Shown piece by piece: positions 1 through 4,220 of a stretch of DNA of 6,861 nt. Source of the DNA: Chloroflexota bacterium (GTDB lineage: Bacteria > Chloroflexota > Dehalococcoidia > Plut-88900). Made by a program: the position numbers and the translations under genes. Under the pieces are notes generated by a model that worked only from the letters and a program-made list of their open reading frames with translations, had not been told where the DNA came from and did no database searches. The stretch lies in NCBI GenBank assembly GCA_022572865.1, contig JACZVB010000074.1, positions 1 through 6,861 on the forward strand, written 5' to 3'. Positions within the stretch are counted from its first letter, which is position 1. Each line of letters begins with the position of its first letter.

Positions 1-3
1 TTT

Positions 4-6
4 CAT
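4..6 (-). other. Possible start codon of a minus-strand gene leaving the window
   Basis: On the minus strand an ATG followed by AAA reaches the left edge of the window. It is preceded by a G-run (AGGGGG, near 12-17) spaced about 5 nt, which could serve as a Shine-Dalgarno sequence. A short open stretch ends with TAA at 9-11, two bases before this ATG, which is typical operon spacing. Only two codons are visible, so no product can be named. Confidence 0.25.
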
Positions 7-8
7 CT

Positions 9-160
9 TTACCCCCTGGCGATCACTATGCTGATGTCAGGCGTTCCGGCCTTCTCGTATACGTTGTAACCCCTTGGTCATTGACCTAGCGGGAACTCCG
101 AATCCTCTTGATCTGTTCCATCAAAGCCGCCGAGTCGATCCCCAGTCCCACCGCAGCAGT
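9..160 (-). pseudogene. Possible remnants of a decayed protein-coding gene
   Basis: Two short stretches read like protein on the minus strand but lie in different frames. The first (160 down to the TAG at 86-88) gives AAVGLGIDSAALMEQIKRIR and a few more residues. The second (77 down to the TAA at 9-11) includes YNVYEKAGTPDISIVIARG. Both have G/C-rich third codon positions (roughly 70-80% by hand count), unlike the alternative frames. Neither has a start codon: a TAA at 161-163 precedes the first and a TGA at 78-80 precedes the second. One reading is the 3' end of a gene broken by a frameshift and stops. I do not recognise the family, and chance open frames of this length are common, so this is a weak call. 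Confidence 0.22.
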
Positions 161-304
161 TTACCTCGTTCTAGTGTGAATTTGGCCCACGGTCGGTCAC
201 TAGAGTGAGTTCAGTTAGGAGAACCGCGCCGTGGTAGAGCGGTCATTATGCCACATACGAGGGTTATGACTTCAACAGGTGCCGTTTCCAGCTTGAATGC
301 CCTG

Positions 305-439
305 TTAGTCCGAGACGAGCAGAAAAATGAGGAGTCCGAGGGCACTGAGAAAGATGATAAAGACGAAGCCGATTAACCAGTAGGAGGTCAGGGTCGATTT
401 CCAAAGACCTTCCAGTTGAGCCCAGCGCCTTGGAGTCAT
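305..439 (-). CDS. Small single-pass membrane protein (44 aa)
   Basis: ATG at 439, TAA stop at 305-307. The N-terminal ~19 residues are polar and basic with two Trp (MTPRRWAQLEGLWKS), followed by one long hydrophobic segment, about residues 20-42 (YWLIGFVFIIFLSALGLLI and on), ending VSD. This reads as a single transmembrane helix with a short cytoplasmic N-terminus. A Shine-Dalgarno-like GGAAGGGG sits 7 nt upstream of the ATG, and an in-frame TAG eight codons upstream fixes the start region. By hand count about 65% of third positions are G or C, matching the coding parts of the window. It lies 21 nt downstream of another tiny ORF on the same strand (461-568). I do not recognise a family. A longer ORF in another frame (264-614) overlaps it, but that one lacks protein-like composition and a ribosome site. 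Existence is plausible, function unknown. Confidence 0.45.
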   Translation of the reverse strand: MTPRRWAQLEGLWKSTLTSYWLIGFVFIIFLSALGLLIFLLVSD

Positions 440-460
440 GCCAACGCCCCTTCCCAGCCG

Positions 461-568
461 CTAATCCCCTCCTCCTCCTCTGAGGCTCCCCCTGGATCCC
501 AACAGCCCTATCCACCAATGCGAATTGCAGTTCAGGCAAACCCGCTCGCAAGAGTCCCAATATAACAT
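461..568 (-). CDS. Tiny cysteine-cluster ORF (35 aa, CxxxCxxC)
   Basis: ATG at 568, TAG at 461-463. The peptide begins MLYWDSCERVCLNCNSHWW, then IGLLGS, and ends in a Gly-rich tail. Cys7, Cys11 and Cys14 form CxxxCxxC, with His17 three residues later, followed by a Trp pair. Such a cluster could bind zinc or an iron-sulfur centre; CxxxCxxC is also the classic radical-SAM spacing, but nothing else of that fold is present in 35 residues. There is only a weak ribosome site (AAGAG, about 5 nt from the ATG). Its 3' end contains GGAGGAGGAGG and lies 21 nt before the 44-aa membrane ORF, so the two could be co-transcribed. Its ATG is 14 bp from the ATG of an oppositely directed 52-aa ORF, and it is unlikely that both are intact genes. 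It may be a chance ORF or a gene fragment. Confidence 0.27.
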   Translation of the reverse strand: MLYWDSCERVCLNCNSHWWIGLLGSRGSLRGGGGD

Positions 569-582
569 ATGTGCTCTTAGAT

Positions 583-741
583 ATGTCGGTCAGTAAGGCT
601 ATCGAGTTTGTCAATCAAATGGCCGGCGATGCCTTCAAATCGCTCCGCGGCGAGATCCCGTATCTATCGCCGAAGAACCCTATGGCCGTTTATAAATCTG
701 ACCATATTTGCCATTTACTGTTTCGACCATCCCTTCGATAA
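583..741 (+). pseudogene. Short ORF (52 aa), probable truncated gene remnant
   Basis: ATG at 583-585, TAA at 739-741. The peptide starts MSVSKAIEFVNQMAGDAFKS and continues LRGEIPYLSPKNPMAVYK. The first ~35 codons have about 70% G/C third positions by hand count and normal protein composition; after about position 690 the third positions turn A/T-rich. The reading frame ends inside an intergenic repeat-like motif (731-755). This pattern suggests the 5' part of an old gene cut off by unrelated sequence. There is no clear ribosome site; an in-frame GTG lies four codons upstream, at 571. I do not recognise the family. It could also be a real small protein or chance. Confidence 0.3.
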
Positions 742-755
742 GACTCAGGACAGGC
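731..755 (+). repeat. Copy of a CCCTTCGA..AGACTCAGG-type intergenic repeat motif
   Basis: The stretch CCCTTCGATAAGACTCAGGA plus CAGGC resembles, from memory, a short dispersed motif (CCCTTCGACAAGCTCAGG...) seen between genes in many bacteria, including Chloroflexota. Only this one copy is in the window, so repetitiveness cannot be shown here. It coincides with the end of the truncated 583-741 frame. Confidence 0.35.
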
Positions 756-1034
756 CTAACCAGCGAGGAGGGTAAATTAGGGTTGGTCCCGACGCCGAGT
801 CTGGACACTCCCCTTTTCGAGGAGCTTATTAAACGTCCTCACATTACACTCACAACATCCACAACCCCATTTTTACCCAATCCGGCGCCTAAAGTGTAGG
901 GTTACCCCCCAATGGCTTTGAGGGTGTTCCCGAATGGCAAAGAGGCATATATCTGGTTTAATTACCTTCAGATAGGAGTTTTGTGTGGACGGCTCCAGGA
1001 GTGAGGGTCGTACATCTCATTACCTATACGTAAA
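742..1034. other. Intergenic stretch with no gene seen; leader region of the DNRLRE gene
   Basis: This stretch has frequent stops in most frames. One open plus-strand frame (from a TTG at 708 to 899) has no ribosome site and low-complexity composition, so I do not call it a gene. Near the 3' end TATCTG (949-954) and CAGATA (969-974) can pair across an A/T-rich loop. Further down are a GGAG (975-978) / CTCC (994-997) pairing and an AGGAG at 998-1002, which is too far from the ATG at 1035 to be its ribosome site. No riboswitch consensus was recognised. The promoter of the secreted-protein pair presumably lies here; no confident -35/-10 pair was found. Confidence 0.4.
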
Positions 1035-2018
1035 ATGATGAACAGGCTGATAAGAGTGGGCAAAGGCCGTTGGTCCTGGGGCATACTGGGTGTAGCGGCC
1101 CTGCTGGTCGTCGTCTTAACCACCCAGATATTCGCCGCCTCTATCACCGTAACTACACAGCCCCTCCAGAACCCCGGGGCCAGCGGCGCTATCACCTACA
1201 CCCAGGACTGGAGTGGTGCCTCCGGGGCCTCGAGCGCCTCTTTTACCTCCACGATCGATACCTACCTGGACAAAGGCAGCCCCACTTCCAATTTCGGCAC
1301 CAATACGTCAATGGACGTCCGCAGTAAAAAGAACAACGACCGTCGCACCTTAGTCCAGTTCGATGTCTCTTCTATCCCTGGTGGTTCGACAGTTAGTTCG
1401 GCAACCTTGACCCTATGCGCCACATCGGTGGCGTCAAGCACCAGGACCTACGACGCCTACCGGGTGACGTCTAGCTGGGTGGAGGCCTCTGTCACCTGGA
1501 ACACTCAGCCCTCCGTGGCTGCATCGGCCACGGACAGCGCCACTACCCCGGCCAGCGCCGGTTGCATGACCTGGACCGTTACGGCGGATGTCCAGGCCTG
1601 GGTGGACGGCTCGGCGACCAACTATGGATTACGGGTCAACGATTCGGCAGAAAACTCCGGCCCAAGCTTGGTATCCGTATTTCGAACCAGTGAGGATACC
1701 ACCGTTCCCGCCGACATCCCCACCCTGGACGTAAACTACACGGCCGGTTCCCTGACCATGCGCCAGGAGTCCTCTGACCTGACCCTGAACGGCAGCAACC
1801 AGGTGACCAGCGTCACCGTTGGCGGGAGCAAGGATGCCCACAGCGGCACCAAGAACATCACCGTCACCCTCAAGGACGGCGCAGGGGCCACCCTGGACAG
1901 CGGCACGGCGACCCTGACTACAGCATCTGGGACATACAACGTATCGGTAACCATGTCCGGGGGAACGACGGCATACTACAAGGTGGCCACAATAGATGTT
2001 GTCTACGCTAATGCGTAA
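1035..2018 (+). CDS. Secreted DNRLRE-domain (CBM96-like) beta-sandwich protein
   Basis: A 327-aa exported protein. Residues 1-12 are basic, 14-33 form a hydrophobic signal segment, and cleavage probably falls at FAA|SIT (about residue 35). Residues ~70-236 match the DNRLRE pattern: DTYLDKGSPTSNFGTN (75-90), RRTLVQFDVSSIP (103-115), SSATLTLC (121-128), SSWVEASVTWNTQPS (146-160), AWVDG, YGLRVND and FRTSE. These are the hallmark strands of domains found in large surface proteins and carbohydrate-associated proteins. Cys128 and Cys177 could form a disulfide. Residues ~238-327 form a second Ser/Thr-rich beta domain ending IDVVYANA. No catalytic domain is attached, so a binding or structural surface role is inferred. 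Two adjacent ATGs (1035, 1038) could start it; neither has a Shine-Dalgarno, and an in-frame TGA at 1002-1004 blocks extension. The next gene follows after 18 bp. Confidence 0.85.
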   Translation: MMNRLIRVGKGRWSWGILGVAALLVVVLTTQIFAASITVTTQPLQNPGASGAITYTQDWSGASGASSASFTSTIDTYLDKGSPTSNFGTNTSMDVRSKKNNDRRTLVQFDVSSIPGGSTVSSATLTLCATSVASSTRTYDAYRVTSSWVEASVTWNTQPSVAASATDSATTPASAGCMTWTVTADVQAWVDGSATNYGLRVNDSAENSGPSLVSVFRTSEDTTVPADIPTLDVNYTAGSLTMRQESSDLTLNGSNQVTSVTVGGSKDAHSGTKNITVTLKDGAGATLDSGTATLTTASGTYNVSVTMSGGTTAYYKVATIDVVYANA

Positions 2019-2036
2019 CCAGGACTGCTCAAGGAC

Positions 2037-2402
2037 ATGAAAAGAATCACCATAGTCATAGTCCTGATGGCCCTGGCAATGACTATAGCCTATAGCGCCT
2101 CCATCACCGGCACGGCCAGGGCTCTGGGTGGGGGCAGCGACACCGTGCCCCACTGCCAGGTGCAGAAGTACGACATCGCAGCCTCGGACACTATCTCGTC
2201 CGTCAACGTGCGGGTCGAGTGCGACATCACCGACACCTACACCGTGGACGTGACGGTAACCTCGGGTGCATCCTCGGGGTCGGGGCAGACCACCTCAGTC
2301 AACCTTACGGCTGATACTCCCGCTACGGTAGGCGTCACCATCAGCCCATCGGTGTCCATCGGCAGCTCCACCTACGACGTAGAGGTTTTCCTGACCAGGT
2401 AG
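2037..2402 (+). CDS. Small secreted beta-rich protein, two cysteines
   Basis: A 121-aa protein with a clear signal peptide: MKR, then a hydrophobic run (residues 4-19, ITIVIVLMALAMTIAY), with probable cleavage at YSA|SIT (about residue 21). The mature part is Ser/Thr/Val-rich with alternating beta pattern (SSVNVRV, YTVDVTV, TTSVNL, ATVGVTI, YDVEVFL) and two cysteines (40 and 62) likely to be disulfide-bonded. The mature start S-I-T matches that of the preceding protein, and the strand pattern resembles that protein's C-terminal ~90 residues; common ancestry is inference. It begins 18 bp after the upstream stop. AAGGA (2031-2035) is unusually close to the ATG (1 nt), with a second AGGA (2021-2024) 12 nt upstream. 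Probably co-transcribed with the DNRLRE protein and possibly its partner. No family recognised. Confidence 0.75.
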   Translation: MKRITIVIVLMALAMTIAYSASITGTARALGGGSDTVPHCQVQKYDIAASDTISSVNVRVECDITDTYTVDVTVTSGASSGSGQTTSVNLTADTPATVGVTISPSVSIGSSTYDVEVFLTR

Positions 2403-2442
2403 CTGACCCCACGAATCAGCTAACCCCGCTCGCCGGTTTTTT
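2400..2442 (+). terminator. Candidate terminator after the secreted-protein pair
   Basis: A perfect 7-bp stem TAGCTGA (2400-2406) / TCAGCTA (2416-2422) overlaps the stop codon of the upstream gene and extends by GG/CC with one bulged T. A run of six T lies at 2437-2442, about 14 nt after the stem, farther than in a canonical intrinsic terminator. The position at the end of a plus-strand pair, facing a minus-strand operon, fits termination. Confidence 0.35.
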
Positions 2443-2490
2443 GGGGAAATGAAGGTTTGTGGGTAAATATGAAAGGTGTCGTGCTGTAAG

Positions 2491-2507
2491 CCTCTCTGCG
2501 GGAGAGG
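2491..2507. other. Perfect hairpin CCTCTC-TGCGG-GAGAGG
   Basis: A 6-bp perfect stem with a 5-nt loop ends two bases before the left terminal repeat of the MITE-like element at 2509. No T-run follows on either strand, so I do not call it a terminator. It may be part of the flanking repeat structure. Confidence 0.4.
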
Positions 2508-2508
2508 T

Positions 2509-2718
2509 CTAATATCTGACTGCTGGAAACCACGTCATCATGTCTGCCCCACATTGGGGATGCACTCGTGATCTGCCAGCCGCCGAACCATTCCCCTGTA
2601 TCCCCCTTCCTTTTCTGGAAGGGGGAAGAAATCATATTTGGGGGACACCCTCAAACTCCCGGCAATCCCGACGCTCGGGACTGTACACCCCATATTTCAT
2701 CAACTTGCTAGGTACTAG
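2509..2718 (+). repeat. MITE-like intergenic element, copy 1
   Basis: About 210 bp, in the same orientation as copy 2 (3976-4224). The left end CTAATATCT (2509-2517) is a 7/9 match to CTAGTACCT; the right end AGGTACTAG (2710-2718) is its exact inverted form. Homology with copy 2 is strong from 2516 to 2672. GTATCCCCCTTCCTTTTCTG and the following GAAGGGGGAAG are identical, and ATGTCTGCCCC..CATTGGGGA..GCACTCGTGATCTGCCA differs at only two bases. It contains a perfect 9-bp hairpin CCCCCTTCC / GGAAGGGGG (2602-2625) and a 6-bp hairpin TCCCGA / TCGGGA (2666-2680). It has no convincing coding capacity and no clear target-site duplication. It sits 80 bp past the stop codon of amidohydrolase A. Confidence 0.7.
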
Positions 2719-2798
2719 AAGAGCGATGGAGGGGGCCCCAGATAAAAACATAAGAGGGCAGGAGGCAGGCCGAGGACCTATGCCTGTAGGAACTGGCC

Positions 2799-3953
2799 CT
2801 AAGCAACGAGCTTATAAAGCTTCACTGCGTTGTCCCCCAGGACCTTGTCCCGGTCCGCCGCGGGCAGCCCTTTGAGAGTCTCCTTGACCACCGTCACGGG
2901 ATCGGGCACGCCGTCGGCGTGGGGGTAGTCCGAGGCCCACATGAACCGGTCCGCCCCCACCCTCTCTATGACCGCGGGGGCGAAGGTCTCGTCCGGGTCT
3001 ATAGAGATCCAGCACTGCTCCTTGAAATACTCGCTGGGCGGACGCCTGCACCCGGTGGTGAATCCGGCGATCTCGAACTTCTCGTCCATCCGGTCCAGCC
3101 ACCACTGGAGCCACCCGCACCCCGACTCCAGCACCACCAACCTCAGCCCCGGGAATCGCTCGAAAACTCCCCCCTGGAAGAAGGACGCCAGGGCCAGGGG
3201 CACGTCTAAAACGGCCGTGGTCAGATGCCACCAGTAGGTATCTGCATAGGTGATCTTGTAGTAGCCCTGGATCACGCCCGGGGCGTTGATGCTATCGTGG
3301 GGGTGGATGGTGACCGGCAGTCCCGTGTCCTGGGCCTCGGCCCAGAACGGGTCGTAGCGACGGTCTCCGTAAGGCCGCCTGTCCGGGGCCTCCGTCCCGA
3401 TGGTTATCGCCCTGGCCCCCAGCCGCGCCACCCGCCTTAGCTCTTTGACCCCCTCATCGATGTCCGCAACGGACATGTGGGGAATGGCTATGAGCCGGTC
3501 GGGATACGGCTTGCAGAAGTCCATGATCCATCTGTTGTAGGCCCGGGCATAGGCCGCCGCTAGCTCCGGGTCCTTCCACTCCGTTTGGGTTTGGACGATG
3601 ATGGTGTGGTAGAGGAGGGCGACGTCGATGCCGTCCTGGTCCAGCACCTTGATTCGCTCGTGAGGGTCGGCGCTCCCCGGAGCCAGGTCTAGGCCATCCT
3701 GGTAGGTGAAGGCACCGGGCTTCAGGCTGTGCTGAAGCCTCCACTCCATGGTCTTTCCTATAGTGGCCACATTGCCGAGGGTGCCCTCGGCCCCGGCCTC
3801 GGACCTTCTCCCCTCCACCTCCAGGTACTCCAGGCCGTTCTCATCGACGGCTATCCTTATGGCCCTGGCCTTATACTGGGGCTCCAGGTACTCCTCCCAC
3901 AGGCCTGGGGGCTCCAGTATGTGCCCATCCGCATCTACTACCTTGTGTTCCAT
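2799..3953 (-). CDS. Amidohydrolase family 2 (TIM-barrel metal-dependent hydrolase) A
   Basis: A 384-aa protein of the Amidohydrolase_2 (ACMSD-like) family, near the usual length. Likely metal ligands: Asp9 and His11 in the N-terminal DADGH, His217 (or His219) in TIHPHDS, and Asp342 in WASDYPHADG. Family signatures include IKVLDQDGID (101-110), FFQGGVFERFPGLRLVVLES (258-277) and NAVKLYKL near the C-terminus. Where ACMSD-type decarboxylases carry a catalytic His after the penultimate strand, this protein has ESGCGW (276-281), so the reaction may differ. A cytoplasmic hydrolase or C-C cleaving enzyme acting on a carboxylated or ring compound is inferred; substrate unknown. The start ATG has AGGA 7 nt upstream. 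The element-rich gap upstream separates it from the acyl-CoA synthetase; the truncated gene at 5987 is a clear paralogue. Confidence 0.9.
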   Translation of the reverse strand: MEHKVVDADGHILEPPGLWEEYLEPQYKARAIRIAVDENGLEYLEVEGRRSEAGAEGTLGNVATIGKTMEWRLQHSLKPGAFTYQDGLDLAPGSADPHERIKVLDQDGIDVALLYHTIIVQTQTEWKDPELAAAYARAYNRWIMDFCKPYPDRLIAIPHMSVADIDEGVKELRRVARLGARAITIGTEAPDRRPYGDRRYDPFWAEAQDTGLPVTIHPHDSINAPGVIQGYYKITYADTYWWHLTTAVLDVPLALASFFQGGVFERFPGLRLVVLESGCGWLQWWLDRMDEKFEIAGFTTGCRRPPSEYFKEQCWISIDPDETFAPAVIERVGADRFMWASDYPHADGVPDPVTVVKETLKGLPAADRDKVLGDNAVKLYKLVA

Positions 3954-4058
3954 CTCCCCTTCCTATCCACCGGATCTAGTACCTGACTGCGGAAACCCGC
4001 ATCATAATGTCTGCCCCGCATTGGGGACGCACTCGTGATCTGCCACTTACCGAACCAT

Positions 4059-4109
4059 CCCCCAGTATCCCCCTTCCTTTTCTGGAAGGGGGAAGGAAGA
4101 TACTGGGGG
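4059..4109. repeat. Nested perfect hairpin within copy 2
   Basis: Outer arms CCCCCAGTAT (4059-4068) and ATACTGGGGG (4100-4109) pair perfectly over 10 bp. Stacked directly on them is the 9-bp inner stem CCCCCTTCC (4069-4077) / GGAAGGGGG (4084-4092) with loop TTTTCT. A 7-nt purine bulge (AAGGAAG) lies on the 3' side. No T-run follows on either strand, so it is not a standard terminator, though it could stall polymerase or protect an RNA end between the synthetase and amidohydrolase genes. Confidence 0.7.
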
Positions 4110-4131
4110 GCACCCCCAGTACCCCCGGCCA

Positions 4132-4166
4132 TCCCGACAAGTCCCGAGTATTGGGACAAGTCGGGA
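4132..4166. repeat. Imperfect 14-bp hairpin within copy 2
   Basis: TCCCGACAAGTCCC (4132-4145) and GGGACAAGTCGGGA (4153-4166) pair except for two central A-A mismatches, around a 7-nt loop. Copy 1 has a shorter equivalent (TCCCGA / TCGGGA at 2666-2680). Confidence 0.6.
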
Positions 4167-4220
4167 CTGGAATTCCGACGACACTCCACCGAAGGTTACT
4201 CTGATTTCGGCTACTAGGTA

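Noticed and set aside
78..80. In-frame TGA read as selenocysteine
   Set aside because: The upstream part in that frame has poor coding bias, and no downstream stem-loop typical of a bacterial SECIS is evident. A stop or frameshift is simpler.
218..290. tRNA-like string GGTAGAGCGG with a CCGC/GCGG D-arm-like stem
   Set aside because: No acceptor stem, anticodon stem or T-arm can be formed around it. The only further pairing (GTCAT/ATGAC) has the wrong spacing and loop size.
264..614. 116-codon minus-strand ORF
   Set aside because: No ribosome site and Arg-rich, shuffled-looking composition. It overlaps the better-supported 44-aa frame, which has a ribosome site and a membrane span.
900..1034. 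Riboswitch in the leader of the secreted-protein pair (GGCAAAG and paired segments suggested c-di-GMP-I or TPP)
   Set aside because: The conserved core sequences and helix order of these classes are absent; only short isolated stems can be drawn.
2420..2635. Minus-strand ORF whose peptide (SPFQKRKGD..WQITSASPM) recurs in an ORF at 3938-4189
   Set aside because: The shared peptide comes entirely from the DNA repeat and reads through its hairpin arms. The opposite strand is equally open. It is a property of the element, not a gene family.
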